Of a stretch of 64,000 nt of DNA, positions 19,390 to 29,128 are shown in pieces; position 1 is the stretch's first letter, and each line of letters opens with the position of its first letter. Origin of the DNA: Pseudomonas entomophila (lineage in GTDB: Bacteria; Pseudomonadota; Gammaproteobacteria; Pseudomonadales; Pseudomonadaceae). The stretch is taken from the NCBI RefSeq assembly GCF_018417595.1, contig NZ_CP070982.1, positions 4,081,001-4,145,000 of the forward strand, written 5' to 3'. Both the position numbers and the translations under genes were made by a program. Under the pieces are notes generated by a model that worked only from the letters and a program-made list of their open reading frames with translations, was not told the DNA's origin and made no database searches.

Positions 19390-20263
19390 GCAATGGCGAG
19401 CCTGCGGGCAAATGCAGGCGCAAGGCCTTGGGCAGCGCCTCGAAACGCAGGCTGTCGGCTTGCAGCGGCTCGCCATCGAGATTGATATCCAGCCCCTGCG
19501 AGCACTTGATTTCGACCCACGGAAGCCGCGCCCGCACGAACAACTCCTCGCCCGCCAGCAAACCGCGCAAGGTCCCTACCACTTCCTGTGGCGCGGGAAG
19601 AATGCCGATATCCAACAGACCGTCATCGGCCTTGGCATCCGGGCACAGGACGTGCCCGCCGCCCGCCTGCCGGCCATTGCCGATCCCCAGCGCCAGCAAT
19701 GCTCCCTGCCAATGGAACCCTGGCCCCTGCAGCGTCACCGAGGCCGCCTGCAACTCACTGAAGCGCGACAGCCCCATGAACAGGTAAGCTGCAGCCCCAA
19801 GCACCTTTTTCAGGTCTTCGGAGGTATTGGCCGTGACCTGGCTGCCGAATCCGCCGGTCGCCATGTTCAGGAACAACTGATCCCCCACCCGCCCCAGGTC
19901 GATGGATTGTGCCGGCGCCTCCAGCAAAGCCAGGGCCGCGGCGGGCTCGAGCGGCACCCCAGCGGCCCTGGCGAAGTCATTGGCAGTGCCAAGCGGCAGC
20001 AGTGCCAGGCTGGCCTGGGTACGGGCAAACCCCATGGCTTCAGCCACATCGCGCAGGGTGCCGTCGCCACCACCGGCCACCAGCCGACCATAGCCTTGCT
20101 CCAGCGCCTCATCCACCAGGCGCCGGGCATCGCCGGCCTCCCAGGTGAGGCGCACGTCCAGCCCCCAGCCACGCTCGCGCAACTGGCCGACCGCGGCGCG
20201 CACCTCGTCGTTGGTGGCCTGCTTGCCATGCAGGATCAGCATTGCCTTGCGTTCGCCCATCAT
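19373..20263 (-). CDS. yegS: YegS-like lipid kinase (diacylglycerol kinase catalytic domain)
   Basis: A 296-residue protein with the DAGK motif GGGDGTLRDVAEAM, an upstream LILHGKQATNDEV, and the family signature LGTANDFARAAG. YegS phosphorylates lipids such as phosphatidylglycerol using ATP. Length fits the family (about 300). The first of two adjacent Met codons is used and an internal start would remove the first strand. The 3' end overlaps the response regulator on the other strand. Confidence 0.9.
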   Translation of the reverse strand: MMGERKAMLILHGKQATNDEVRAAVGQLRERGWGLDVRLTWEAGDARRLVDEALEQGYGRLVAGGGDGTLRDVAEAMGFARTQASLALLPLGTANDFARAAGVPLEPAAALALLEAPAQSIDLGRVGDQLFLNMATGGFGSQVTANTSEDLKKVLGAAAYLFMGLSRFSELQAASVTLQGPGFHWQGALLALGIGNGRQAGGGHVLCPDAKADDGLLDIGILPAPQEVVGTLRGLLAGEELFVRARLPWVEIKCSQGLDINLDGEPLQADSLRFEALPKALRLHLPAGSPLLSRPG

Positions 20264-20381
20264 CGTGCTCCATGAACAGACCTGTGGTTATCTCGACCAC
20301 TGCAATTCGAAAATGACTCCTCGGTGCCAGCAAAACGATCAGGCGCCCTGCAATTGCCATTGAAAGCCTCACGCATTGAGT

Positions 20382-20447
20382 GCATCATCCGACAAATATT
20401 TGGCCTTCACGGATGATGCCGCTCATAAAAGTCATTAAATTGACTTT
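20382..20447. promoter_or_regulatory. Two inverted repeats in the manC/yegS intergenic region
   Basis: GCATCATCCG (20382-20391) pairs with CGGATGATGC (20410-20419). AAAGTCA-TTAAAT-TGACTTT spans 20428-20447. Both lie 76-141 bases upstream of the mannose gene, in AT-richer DNA, and look like operators. No regulator is suggested. Confidence 0.45.
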
Positions 20448-20522
20448 CTGCTGCCAGATGCCTGACAGGTCGTGTTTCATTCATCGCGCTGCCCCTCAGC
20501 GCCTGATTTCGAGGCTTTGACT

Positions 20523-21977
20523 ATGAGCGTACTGATCCCTTGCATCATTGCCGGCGGCGCCGGCACCCGATTGTGGCCGGTCTCCCGCGAGGCGATGCCC
20601 AAACCTTTCATGCGCCTGCCAGACGGCGTCAGCCTGCTGCAGAACACGTTCAACCGCGCCAGCCGCCTGCCCGGCGTGGAGCGCGTGCTGACGGTAACCA
20701 ACCGAGAGATGTTCTTCCGCACCCAGGACGAATACCGCCAGGTCAACCAACAGCGACTCGCCCTCGACTTCATTCTCGAACCGTTCGGCCGCAACACGGC
20801 GCCAGCGATTGCCGCCGCTGCCGTACAGTGCGCGCGCCTGTATGGCGAGGACAGCCTGCTGCTGGTACTGCCCGCCGATCACTTGGTCGAGGACCAGGCG
20901 GCGTTCGAGGTCGCCGTCGCGCAGGCGCGCAGGTTGGCCGAGCAGGGTTGGTTGACCACGTTCGGGCTACAGCCGACCCGGGCCGAAACCGGTTTCGGCT
21001 ACATCGAGCGAGGCCAGGCCATCGATGGCGATGGTTATCGGGTCGCGCGCTTCGTCGAGAAACCCGACGGCGCCACCGCCGAAACCTACGTACAGGGCGG
21101 CCGTCACCTGTGGAACGCCGGCATGTTCTGCCTGCGCGCGGGCAGCCTGCTGGACGCGCTGCGTCAACATGCCCCGCACGTGCTGCAGCCTGTCGACGAA
21201 TGCCTGGGGCAGAGCGCGTTCAAGGAGGGCGCGGGCCAATGGCAAGTGGAACTCGACCCAGTCAGTTTCGAACAGGCGCCGGATATCTCGATCGACCACG
21301 CCCTGATGGAGCCCTCCACCCAAGTAGCCGTGGTGCCCTGCGACATCGGCTGGAGCGATATTGGTTGCTGGGAAGCCGTGCGCGAACTGCACCCCGCCGA
21401 CGACCAGGGCAACCACTGCAACGGCGAGACCGTGCTGCACGACGTCAGCAACTGCTACATCGATTCGCCCCGCCGGCTGGTCGGCGCCGTGGGCCTGGAC
21501 AACCTGATCGTCATCGACACCCCCGATGCCCTGCTGATCGCCGACGCCGCGCGCAGCCAGGAGGTCAAGGTGATCGCCCAGCAACTCAAGAAAAAGGGCC
21601 ATGACGCCTATCGCCTGCACCGCTCGGTGAACCGCCCCTGGGGCCTGTACACCGTGCTCGAGGAAGGCGCCAGGTTCAAAATCAAGCGCATCATGGTGCG
21701 CCCGGGCGAATCGCTGTCGCTGCAGATGCACCACCACCGCAGCGAGCACTGGATCGTGGTCAGCGGCATGGCCTGCGTGACCAATGGCGAGGACGAATTC
21801 CTGCTCGACACCAACGAGTCGACCTTCATCAAGCCTGGCCGCACGCACCGCCTGACCAACCCCGGCGTCATCGACCTGGTGATGATCGAGGTGCAAAGCG
21901 GCGAGTACCTGGGCGAAGACGACATCGTGCGCTTTACTGATATCTATGGACGCGCCCCGGCAGCCGCTCTCGGTTGA
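20523..21977 (+). CDS. Mannose-1-phosphate guanylyltransferase / mannose-6-phosphate isomerase
   Basis: A 484-residue bifunctional type II enzyme that makes GDP-mannose and supplies mannose-1-phosphate precursor by isomerising fructose-6-phosphate. The N-terminal nucleotidyltransferase has GGAGTRLWPVSREAMPKPF, and FVEKPDG lies further on. The C-terminal cupin isomerase domain has QMHHHRSEHWIVVSGMA. It is related to AlgA/ManC/WbpW/PslB, and I cannot tell which paralogue. It is followed 52 bases later by a glycosyltransferase, a small polysaccharide module. Confidence 0.93.
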   Translation: MSVLIPCIIAGGAGTRLWPVSREAMPKPFMRLPDGVSLLQNTFNRASRLPGVERVLTVTNREMFFRTQDEYRQVNQQRLALDFILEPFGRNTAPAIAAAAVQCARLYGEDSLLLVLPADHLVEDQAAFEVAVAQARRLAEQGWLTTFGLQPTRAETGFGYIERGQAIDGDGYRVARFVEKPDGATAETYVQGGRHLWNAGMFCLRAGSLLDALRQHAPHVLQPVDECLGQSAFKEGAGQWQVELDPVSFEQAPDISIDHALMEPSTQVAVVPCDIGWSDIGCWEAVRELHPADDQGNHCNGETVLHDVSNCYIDSPRRLVGAVGLDNLIVIDTPDALLIADAARSQEVKVIAQQLKKKGHDAYRLHRSVNRPWGLYTVLEEGARFKIKRIMVRPGESLSLQMHHHRSEHWIVVSGMACVTNGEDEFLLDTNESTFIKPGRTHRLTNPGVIDLVMIEVQSGEYLGEDDIVRFTDIYGRAPAAALG

Positions 21978-22029
21978 CTGCCCTCGGGCGCGTTTTTTCT
22001 TCCAGGGCCATCAACGAGGAATCGGGGCC

Positions 22030-23271
22030 ATGCGCATACTCTGGACACTGCCCTACCTGCCCTGGCCCACCACCAGCGGCAGCAAGACCCGGCAATACCA
22101 TCTGCTGCGCGCACTGGCACAGCGTGGTCACCGGATCACCTTGCTGGTGCAGTCGAAAATTCCGCTGGGCGAGGCCGCGCGCGAAGCCCTGGAACCCTGG
22201 CTGGAACGCCTGATCGTGCTACCCAGACGCCCCGTGCACAGTCCGTTGAACCTGCTCGCCTCGCCCATCATCGACTACCCCATGCGGGCGATCATCAATG
22301 GCCTCGCACCCTGCCTGCGCCACCGATTCGAGCAACTGCTGGACGAGCCCTGGGACGTGGTGCAGATCGAACACAGCTACAGTTTCCAACCCTTCGAGAA
22401 AGCCCTGCAGGCGCGTGGACTACCCTTCATGCTCAGCGAACACACCCTCGAATCGGTGATGGGCGCTGTCCGCCATGACCGCCTGCCCCTGTGGTTGCGT
22501 CCACTCAACGCTTTCGATCGCTGGCGCTACCGGCGCTGGGAGCAACGTGTGCTGCGCCAGCCCAGCGAGGTGGTGGCGGTCAACCCCCACGATGCCAACC
22601 TGATCGGACAGATCAGCGGGCGCCCGGTCAATGTGGTGGTCAGCGGTGTGGACTGCGACCACTACCAGGACATTCGCCCGGCGCTGCACAGCCAACGCCT
22701 GTTGTTCGTCGGCAATTTCGAATACGGCGCCAATCTCGAAGCGATCGAGTGGGCGCTGGAGGAGATCCTGCCCCAGGTCTGGCTGAGCAACCCGGCGGTG
22801 CGCCTGGCCATCGCCGGGCACGCCTTGCCCGCCAGCTGGAAACTGCACTGGAACGACCCGCGCATCGAGTGGGTCGGCTACCGACCCGACCTGCGTGAAC
22901 TGCAACGGCGCTCGGCACTGTTCTTCGCCCCGCTGCGCCATGCGGGCGGCTCCAAGGTGAAGATTCTCGAAGCCATGGCCGCCGGCCTGCCGGTGATCAC
23001 CACCAGCAGCGGCGTGTCAGGGCTGGCGGTCAACAATGGCGAACACTACCTGGGCAGCGACGACAGCGGCCAACTGGCACTGCTGGTCACCCAACTGCTC
23101 AACCAACCCTGGCGCATGTCCCAGTTGGGCGAGGCGGGTCGTCATTTCACCCGCCAACGCCATGACTGGAGCGTCGCCGCGCAGCAACTGGAAAACGTGC
23201 ACATGCGTCTGACCCAGCAGGCCACAGCCGGCACGACGGCCCTTGGTGGGGCTAGCCCAGCAACTCGTTGA
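22030..23271 (+). CDS. Glycosyltransferase family 4-like protein
   Basis: A 413-residue GT-B fold enzyme starting MRILWTLPYLPWPTTSGSKT. The C-terminal nucleotide-sugar site is seen in FFAPLRHAGGSKVKILEAMA and GLPVITTSSG. It probably transfers a sugar, perhaps mannose given the GDP-mannose enzyme just upstream, onto an exopolysaccharide or lipid-linked acceptor. No signal peptide. A GAGGA ribosome site precedes ATG 22030. Its 3' end overlaps moeA on the other strand by 20 bases. Confidence 0.87.
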   Translation: MRILWTLPYLPWPTTSGSKTRQYHLLRALAQRGHRITLLVQSKIPLGEAAREALEPWLERLIVLPRRPVHSPLNLLASPIIDYPMRAIINGLAPCLRHRFEQLLDEPWDVVQIEHSYSFQPFEKALQARGLPFMLSEHTLESVMGAVRHDRLPLWLRPLNAFDRWRYRRWEQRVLRQPSEVVAVNPHDANLIGQISGRPVNVVVSGVDCDHYQDIRPALHSQRLLFVGNFEYGANLEAIEWALEEILPQVWLSNPAVRLAIAGHALPASWKLHWNDPRIEWVGYRPDLRELQRRSALFFAPLRHAGGSKVKILEAMAAGLPVITTSSGVSGLAVNNGEHYLGSDDSGQLALLVTQLLNQPWRMSQLGEAGRHFTRQRHDWSVAAQQLENVHMRLTQQATAGTTALGGASPATR

Positions 23272-24469
23272 AGGGGATGAATGGCACCGGATCCCCTTGG
23301 CGCGGCGTACTGCCCTCGCGGACTTCCACCACGCCCTCGGCCCAGGCGGCACTGCGCAGCACGCCTGAACTCTGATTCTTGTAGATGCGTACGCGGCCAT
23401 CCTCGATACGCGCCCGCAGGTATTCCCGGCGAGTGCCCGGCCGGGGCCAGTCGAAACCAGCCGGCACGCTGAAGCGCAGCGGCGTGACATCGGCTACACC
23501 CTGACGGCGCAGCAAATAAGGGCGGGTCAGCAACCCGAAGGTGACCAGGGTCGATGCCGGATTGCCCGGCAAGCCAATGACCGGAACGCCCTGGTAATGC
23601 CCGAAGGTGAGCGGCTTGCCCGGCTTGATCGCCAGCTTCCACAACGCCAGCTCACCGGCCTCGCGCAGGGCCATGCCCAGGTAGTCGGCCTCCCCGACCG
23701 AAACGCCACCGGTGGAAAGGATCAGGTCGACATCGCCGAGGCCGGCCAGGCACTGGCGGGTGCGCACCAGGTCATCGGCAAGGATGCCAGCATCCAGCAC
23801 TTCACAACCCAGGCGCTGCAACCAGCTGACCAGCAGCCTGCGGTTGCTGTTGTAGATCTGCCCCGGACCAAGCGGCAGACCAGGCTCGACCAGTTCATCA
23901 CCCGTCGACAGCACGGCCACCCGTGGGCGGCGCACCACTTCGAGCCGGGCGAAACCGAGGGTGGCGGCCAACCCCAACTGGATCGGCCCCAGCCGGGTAC
24001 CGGCGCTCATCACCTGCTCGCCGGCACGGGTTTCCTGCCCCTTGGGGCGCACATTCTGTTCGACGGCCAACGACTCGAGAAAGCGCACCCGACCATCCCC
24101 GAGCACCTCGGTGTTTTCCTGCATCTCGACGCAGTCGGCCCCCTCGGGCAACGGCGCCCCCGTGAAGATCCGTGCGCAGGTACCCGGCTGCAGCGGTGCC
24201 GGCGCATGGCCGGCGAAGATCCGCTGGCTGACCGGCAGCGGCTCGCCCTGCCAGTCCGCGAGGCGCAGGGCATAACCATCCATGGCGCTGTTCGGCCAGG
24301 GCGGGAGGTCCAGCCCAGCCACCAGCGCCTGGGCCAACACCCGGCCTTCGGCAACCGCGAGGTCGACCATTTCGGTCTGCCGGATCGGCGCGGCCTCGGC
24401 CAACGCCAGCAAACGTTCCAGCGCCTCCTCCACCGGCATCAGTGGCCGGGCCTGCCTGGCCTCAGCCAC
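23252..24469 (-). CDS. moeA: Molybdopterin molybdenumtransferase MoeA
   Basis: A 405-residue enzyme that inserts molybdate into adenylylated molybdopterin. Motifs include PPWPNSAMDGYALR, the MPT-binding-like block VLSTGDELVEPG, STGGVSVGEADY and GLPGNPAST. Length is typical. It overlaps moaB by 8 bases, with moaB upstream, so both are one transcript. The substrate-binding acidic residues in DGYALR and GDE are present. Confidence 0.95.
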   Translation of the reverse strand: MAEARQARPLMPVEEALERLLALAEAAPIRQTEMVDLAVAEGRVLAQALVAGLDLPPWPNSAMDGYALRLADWQGEPLPVSQRIFAGHAPAPLQPGTCARIFTGAPLPEGADCVEMQENTEVLGDGRVRFLESLAVEQNVRPKGQETRAGEQVMSAGTRLGPIQLGLAATLGFARLEVVRRPRVAVLSTGDELVEPGLPLGPGQIYNSNRRLLVSWLQRLGCEVLDAGILADDLVRTRQCLAGLGDVDLILSTGGVSVGEADYLGMALREAGELALWKLAIKPGKPLTFGHYQGVPVIGLPGNPASTLVTFGLLTRPYLLRRQGVADVTPLRFSVPAGFDWPRPGTRREYLRARIEDGRVRIYKNQSSGVLRSAAWAEGVVEVREGSTPRQGDPVPFIPFNELLG

Positions 24470-25001
24470 GGCTGTCGCAGGCCGCTGCCTGCTTCAGGTG
24501 AGGCACGAAGTTGCACGGACGATGACGCGCGTCGAGCTGCTCGGCCAGGATGCCGTCCCAACCGGTGCGCACTGCATTGGTCGAACCCGGCAGGCAGCAC
24601 ACCAGGGTGCCGTTGGCCAAGCCGGCAAGGGCGCGGGACTGGATGGTGGAAGTGCCGATATCGGCCACCGAGATCTGCCGGAACAGCTCGCCGAAGCCTT
24701 CCACCTGCTTGTCCAGCAGACAAGCCACGGCTTCCGGCGTGCTGTCGCGGCCGGTAAACCCGGTGCCGCCGGTGATCAGCACCACCTGGACCTGTTCGTC
24801 GGCGATCCAGGTGGCGACCTGGGCGCGGATCTTGTACAGGTCGTCCTTGAGCAGCATGCGCGCGGCGAGCTGGTGACCAGCCGCGGTGAGGCGGTCGACG
24901 AACAGCTGGCCGGAGGTATCAGTGTCGAAGGTGCGGGTGTCGCTGACCGTCAGCACGGCAATGTTCAGCGCCACGAAAGGGGTATCTGCCTTGGCTTTCA
25001 T
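24462..25001 (-). CDS. moaB: Molybdenum cofactor biosynthesis protein MoaB
   Basis: A 179-residue MogA/MoaB-fold protein thought to adenylylate molybdopterin. It has LTVSDTRTFDTDTSG near the N-terminus and the MPT-binding LITGGTGFTGRDSTPEA in the middle. It is the first gene of moaB-moeA. No moaA, moaC or moaE is in the window. MKAKADTPFVALNIAVL is the only reasonable start. Confidence 0.94.
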   Translation of the reverse strand: MKAKADTPFVALNIAVLTVSDTRTFDTDTSGQLFVDRLTAAGHQLAARMLLKDDLYKIRAQVATWIADEQVQVVLITGGTGFTGRDSTPEAVACLLDKQVEGFGELFRQISVADIGTSTIQSRALAGLANGTLVCCLPGSTNAVRTGWDGILAEQLDARHRPCNFVPHLKQAAACDSRG

Positions 25002-25169
25002 GAGGGTACGTCGCAGGGAACAGGGATGTGCGCTGTTATATCACACGCCGGCCCCGCCGTTGCTCTTGGTCAATCCCGGTGCGATGGCGCTATGCTGCAC
25101 TGTTCAAGGAACTTGCGTGGACGCCCTGCGTCTTAATGTCATCTAGCACCCTCGCACTGGAGATACACG

Positions 25170-25391
25170 ATGATCCAACGGACCCTTCCCGCCTTCCTGC
25201 TCGCCCTGGGCCTCGGCGCCCTTGCCGGCTGCGCTTCGCCCACCGTCATCACCCTGAACGATGGCCGCGAGATCCAGGCGGTGGATACCCCCAGCTACGA
25301 TGAAGACTCCGGTTTCTACGAGTTCGAACAGCTCGATGGCAAACGCACCCGTATCAACAAGGACCAGGTCCGTACCGTCAAGGATCTGTGA
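25170..25391 (+). CDS. YgdI/YgdR-family small lipoprotein
   Basis: A 73-residue lipoprotein. The signal peptide ends in the lipobox LAGC with Cys21 and is followed by the DUF903 SH3-like domain ([18 protein letters not shown] and [15 protein letters not shown]). It is probably attached to the inner leaflet of the outer membrane or to the inner membrane. Function is unknown. A hairpin and the tRNA gene follow. Confidence 0.88.
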   Translation: MIQRTLPAFLLALGLGALAGCASPTVITLNDGREIQAVDTPSYDEDSGFYEFEQLDGKRTRINKDQVRTVKDL

Positions 25392-25399
25392 TCGGCACG

Positions 25400-25449
25400 G
25401 CTTTTTCACATAACCCCTTTTTGCAACAAGGGGTTGCGTGAGAAAAAGC
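25400..25449. terminator. Hairpin between the lipoprotein gene and tRNA-Pro
   Basis: GCTTTTTCAC..AACCCCTT pairs with AAGGGGTT..GTGAGAAAAAGC, with a small bulge. It probably ends the lipoprotein transcript. Its right arm overlaps the tRNA promoter. Confidence 0.5.
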
Positions 25450-25462
25450 GATGCAGTACGAT
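25434..25462 (+). promoter_or_regulatory. Sigma-70-type promoter of tRNA-Pro
   Basis: TTGCGT (25434-25439), a 17-base spacer, then TACGAT (25457-25462). The start point would be near 25470, just before the tRNA. The spacing is ideal. Confidence 0.6.
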
Positions 25463-25471
25463 TTTGGCCAT

Positions 25472-25548
25472 CGGAGTGTAGCGCAGCCAGGTAGCGCGTC
25501 TCGTTCGGGACGAGAAGGCCGCAGGTTCGAATCCTGTCTCTCCGACCA
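25472..25548 (+). tRNA. tRNA-Pro (anticodon CGG)
   Basis: A 77-base cloverleaf with encoded CCA. The acceptor CGGAGTG pairs with CTCTCCG with one mismatch. The anticodon stem TCTCG/CGAGA holds the loop TTCGGGA with anticodon CGG. The T-arm is GCAGG-TTCGAAT-CCTGT. It reads CCG codons and resembles E. coli proK in the anticodon and T arms. It is a single gene with its own promoter and terminator. No integrase or att duplication is visible next to it. Confidence 0.95.
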
Positions 25549-25557
25549 AATCTCGTC

Positions 25558-25584
25558 AAAAAACCCGCCTCGAGCGGGTTTTTT
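25558..25584 (+). terminator. Intrinsic terminator after tRNA-Pro
   Basis: AAAAAACCCGC - CTCGA - GCGGGTTTTTT. A symmetrical hairpin with T-tract, so it can also end transcripts from mqo on the other strand. Confidence 0.93.
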
Positions 25585-25608
25585 GTTGCCTGCACAAAAA
25601 CACGATTG

Positions 25609-25636
25609 CGTAGGAGCCGGCTTGCCGGCTCCTACG
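25609..25636. repeat. Single REP palindrome (GCCGGCTTGCCGGC type)
   Basis: A perfect 13-bp hairpin with TT loop, GTAGGAGCCGGC / GCCGGCTCCTAC. It lies between the tRNA terminator and the mqo stop codon. Confidence 0.8.
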
Positions 25637-25641
25637 ACGTG

Positions 25642-27216
25642 TCAGAGGGCCGTGTCTGGCAATACCGGCACGTACAGCAGCTGCAGGCGCGCACTGCTCC
25701 ACTCGCGGGTCTTGTTGGTCAGCTCGAGGTCGTTGTTGAGCTTGCGCCCATAGGTTGGCACGATCTCTTTGAGCTTCGCCTGCCACTCTGGCGTCTTGAT
25801 CCGATCCTTGAAGGTCTTCTCCAGCACGCTCAGCATGATCGGCGCGGCGGTCGAGGCACCTGGCGAGGCACCCAGCAGCGCGGCAATGCTGCCGTCCTGG
25901 GCCGCCACCACTTCGGTACCGAACTGCAGCACGCCGCCGTGCTCAGGGTCCTTCTTGATCACCTGAACGCGCTGCCCGGCCTGAAGCAGTTTCCAGTCTT
26001 CGTTCTTGGCGTTGGGGAAGTACTCGCGCAGCGCCGCCATGCGGTCGTCGAAGCTGAGCATCAACTGGCCCATCAGGTAGGTGCTCAGGTCGATGTTGTC
26101 GATGCCGGCATGCATCATCGGGCTGATGTTGTGGCTGTTCAGCGAGGCGAACATGTCCAGCAGCGAGCCGTTCTTCAGGTACTTGGTGGAGAAGGTCGCG
26201 AACGGGCCGAACAGCAGCACCTCCTTGCCATCGATCACCCGGGTATCGAGGTGCGGCACCGACATCGGTGGCGCGCCGACCGAAGCCTTGCCGTACAGCT
26301 TGGCCTTGTGACGGGCAACCAGGTCCGGGTTGTCGGTCATCAGGAACTGGCCACCCACCGGGAAGCCGGCGTAGCCTTCGGCTTCCGGGATACCGGACTG
26401 CTGCAGCAGCTTGAGCGCGCCGCCTCCGGCACCGATGAACACGAACTTGGCCTTGACCACAGTCTGCTTGCCACCGTTGGCCAGGTCGGCCACCACCACG
26501 TTCCAGCTACCGTCCTGGTTGCGCACGATATCGCGCACCTCATGGCCCAGGTGCAGCTTGACGTTGGGATTGCGGGTCATCGAGGCGAACAACTGGCGGG
26601 TGATCTCGCCAAAGTTCACGTCGGTGCCGATCGCCATGTGGGTGGCGGCGACCTTCTGCTCCGGGTCACGCCCTTCCATCACCAGCGGCACCCACTTGCG
26701 GATCTGTTCGTGGTCCTCGGAGATCTCCATGCCACGGAACAGCGAGCTGTGGCGCAGGGCTTCGACGCGCTTGTGCAGGAAGGCGACATTCTCGTCACCC
26801 CAGACGAAGCTCATGTGCGGCACGTTGTTGATGAACGAACGCGGGTTGTTCAGCACGCCCTTTTCGACCTGGTAGGCCCAGAACTGCTTGGACACTTCGA
26901 ACTGCTCGTTGACGTTGACCGCCTTGCTGATATCGATACCGCCATCGGCACCGACACTGGTGTAGTTCAGCTCGCAGAAGGCCGAGTGCCCGGTGCCGGC
27001 GTTGTTCCAGGCGTTGGAGCTTTCCTCGGCGACCCGGTCCATGCGCTCGTAGACGTCGACGGTCCAGTTCGGTTCCAGCTCGGTGAGGTAAGTCCCCAGG
27101 CTCGCGCTCATGATGCCACCGCCAATCAGCAGGACATCGACGGTCTTTTCCGGCTCCGAGGGCTTGGAGCAGCCGATGACGCCCAGGCACAGGAGCGTCA
27201 GCAGGAGTTTTTTCAT
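25642..27216 (-). CDS. mqo: Malate:quinone oxidoreductase (lipoprotein type)
   Basis: A 524-residue FAD enzyme that oxidises malate to oxaloacetate and passes electrons to quinone, bypassing NAD malate dehydrogenase in the TCA cycle. [16 protein letters not shown] is a lipoprotein-like signal with Cys16, which is unusual for a cytoplasm-facing enzyme but common in one Pseudomonas Mqo class. The FAD motif [17 protein letters not shown] and the [18 protein letters not shown] block identify the family. The start at 27216 is chosen because it begins the signal. A longer open frame upstream lacks conserved sequence. Confidence 0.93.
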   Translation of the reverse strand: MKKLLLTLLCLGVIGCSKPSEPEKTVDVLLIGGGIMSASLGTYLTELEPNWTVDVYERMDRVAEESSNAWNNAGTGHSAFCELNYTSVGADGGIDISKAVNVNEQFEVSKQFWAYQVEKGVLNNPRSFINNVPHMSFVWGDENVAFLHKRVEALRHSSLFRGMEISEDHEQIRKWVPLVMEGRDPEQKVAATHMAIGTDVNFGEITRQLFASMTRNPNVKLHLGHEVRDIVRNQDGSWNVVVADLANGGKQTVVKAKFVFIGAGGGALKLLQQSGIPEAEGYAGFPVGGQFLMTDNPDLVARHKAKLYGKASVGAPPMSVPHLDTRVIDGKEVLLFGPFATFSTKYLKNGSLLDMFASLNSHNISPMMHAGIDNIDLSTYLMGQLMLSFDDRMAALREYFPNAKNEDWKLLQAGQRVQVIKKDPEHGGVLQFGTEVVAAQDGSIAALLGASPGASTAAPIMLSVLEKTFKDRIKTPEWQAKLKEIVPTYGRKLNNDLELTNKTREWSSARLQLLYVPVLPDTAL

Positions 27217-27467
27217 TAGCTCAATCCAATTGAAGTGAAGGACTGGCAGTCGTTGCCCCCGGTGTGCACGCCCGGATGTTGTTGTTCTGGTTCGCAGGAG
27301 TCTTGCGGGATCGGGGCACGATCGCCTGGGCCGTGGCCCGGGGCGCCGTAAAGCAGGGAGTGTGCCAGGTGTGGCGGGGCCAGCATCCACGCGGCAAGCA
27401 AGCTGCGCACAGGCCCAAGCGATGGCGACAATCCGCCACACACCTGAGTATCTGGCGGATTCCCCAC

Positions 27468-27504
27468 TCCCAGTAGGCGCCAGCCTTGCTGGCGCCTACT
27501 GGGA
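27468..27504. terminator. Perfect 17-bp hairpin after the chemoreceptor gene
   Basis: The arms 27468-27484 and 27488-27504 are exact complements (TCCCAGTAGGCGCCAGC) with a 3-base loop. It lies 7 bases past the stop of the minus-strand chemoreceptor and has no T-tract. Nothing else stands out between 27217 and 27467, the mqo upstream region. Confidence 0.6.
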
Positions 27505-27511
27505 CGATGGG

Positions 27512-29128
27512 TCAGCGGGTCAGGCGCGCGGTCACTTCACCCAGTTGCCCCGACAAACCATGCAGGTGCTGCCCAGCCTGCTCGGTGTGCTGTACCGCCT
27601 CCTGGTTGGCGGTGGCGATACGGGTGATCTCGACCAGGTTGCGGGAGATGTCCTCGGCGACGCTGGTCTGCTCCTCGGCGGCCGTGGCGATCTGCCGGTT
27701 CATGTCGCGGATCGCCTCCACTGCGGTGGTGATGCGCTGCAGCATCTGCCCGGCCTGCTGCACCTGCTCGGCACCCTCCTCGCTGCGCTGCTGGCCGCTT
27801 TCGATGGCCTTGACCGCCTCGAGCGCGCCGGACTGCACGGCCTCGATGATCTGGTGGATTTCGGCGATCGACGCCGCGGTGCGCTGGGCCAGGCTGCGCA
27901 CTTCGTCGGCGACCACCGCGAAGCCGCGCCCGGCCTCGCCGGCGCGGGCGGCCTCGATGGCGGCGTTGAGTGCCAGCAGGTTGGTCTGCTCGGCGATGCC
28001 ACGGATCACCTCGAGCACCTTGCCGATACGCATGCTGTCATTCTCCAGGTGGCGGATCACTGCAGCCGTGCCAGCAATCTCGCGGTTGACCAGGGCAATG
28101 ATATCGATGGTCTGCTGCATCACCCGATCACCCGCCTGGGCGCTGTGGTCGGCATCGTCCGCGGCGCGTGCCGCTTCAGCGGCATGACGGGCCACTTCCT
28201 GGGCTGTGGCAGACATTTCGTGCATGGCGGTGGCGACCTGGTCGGTGCGCTGGAACTGGTCCTGGGTACCGTGGGCCATATCGCCGGCAATATTGCGCAG
28301 CCGGCCGCTGGCGCTCTCCAGCTCTTCGGCGTTGCCTTTGAGCCGGCCGACGGTGTCGGCGAGGAAATCACGCAGGGTGTTGGCCGCCAGCGCCAGCCGC
28401 CCCAGTTCGTCTTCGCGGTTGCTTTGCACCCGAGCGCCGAAACGGCCCTGGCTGAGCTGGGCGACGTAGTCGATGAGCTGGCGGATCGGCTCGACCAGGC
28501 TGCGGTTGACCAGCCACAGGCTGAACAGCCCCACCAGCACCGCCGAGGCCAACATCACCAGCACACCCAGCCACACCGTGCGCTCGGCGCTGGCGCTGAT
28601 GGTGCTCGCACGGCTACCGGCATCGGCCCGCAGCTGCTCGACCAGCGCGCTCATCTGGTCACTGGTGGCCCGGTCCACGCCCTTGACCGCCAGATCGCCT
28701 GCCACGGGGTCGCCACCGGCGGCGAGGAAGGCCTGACGCCCTTTTTCGTAGGCCGCGCCCAACTGACGATGGCTATCCTTGAGTTGCTCCAGGCGCCCCT
28801 TGAGCGCCGGATCGCCATTAATGATCAGTTGCCCCAGCAATTGCTGCACCTGCTGCTCCCGCGCCTGGAACTGCTGCCAGTACTTGTCCAGCTCGGCCGG
28901 CTGGCGGCCGCGCAACAGCACGTTCTTCCATTCCTGCACCTGGATCTTGAACTGCAGGTTGGCTTCGTCGATCAGTTGCGAGGCACGCAACGGCCCGTCG
29001 ACCAGCTCGGCGTAGCCGCGCACGCTGGAGGACAGGAACTGGAAGCACACCAGCGCGATCAGCAGGATCGCCACCAGGCTGCCGCCAAGCAGGGAGAGAA
29101 TTTGCACTCTGAGGGATTTGCGCAACAT
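27512..29128 (-). CDS. Methyl-accepting chemotaxis protein
   Basis: A 538-residue transmembrane receptor. TM1 is at about residues 8-30, then a helical-bundle periplasmic ligand domain (about 31-185), TM2 near 190-210 ([18 protein letters not shown]), and a HAMP domain. The cytoplasmic signalling domain has the hairpin tip [20 protein letters not shown]. Length and the short sensor suggest a 4HB or TarH-type ligand domain. The ligand is unknown. ATG 29128 starts TM1. I see no sigma-28 site upstream. Confidence 0.92.
   Translation of the reverse strand: MLRKSLRVQILSLLGGSLVAILLIALVCFQFLSSSVRGYAELVDGPLRASQLIDEANLQFKIQVQEWKNVLLRGRQPAELDKYWQQFQAREQQVQQLLGQLIINGDPALKGRLEQLKDSHRQLGAAYEKGRQAFLAAGGDPVAGDLAVKGVDRATSDQMSALVEQLRADAGSRASTISASAERTVWLGVLVMLASAVLVGLFSLWLVNRSLVEPIRQLIDYVAQLSQGRFGARVQSNREDELGRLALAANTLRDFLADTVGRLKGNAEELESASGRLRNIAGDMAHGTQDQFQRTDQVATAMHEMSATAQEVARHAAEAARAADDADHSAQAGDRVMQQTIDIIALVNREIAGTAAVIRHLENDSMRIGKVLEVIRGIAEQTNLLALNAAIEAARAGEAGRGFAVVADEVRSLAQRTAASIAEIHQIIEAVQSGALEAVKAIESGQQRSEEGAEQVQQAGQMLQRITTAVEAIRDMNRQIATAAEEQTSVAEDISRNLVEITRIATANQEAVQHTEQAGQHLHGLSGQLGEVTARLTR

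Noticed and set aside
25472..25548. tRNA-Pro as an integration site for a mobile element
   Set aside because: No integrase, no repeated tRNA 3' end and no change in composition nearby; mqo follows directly.
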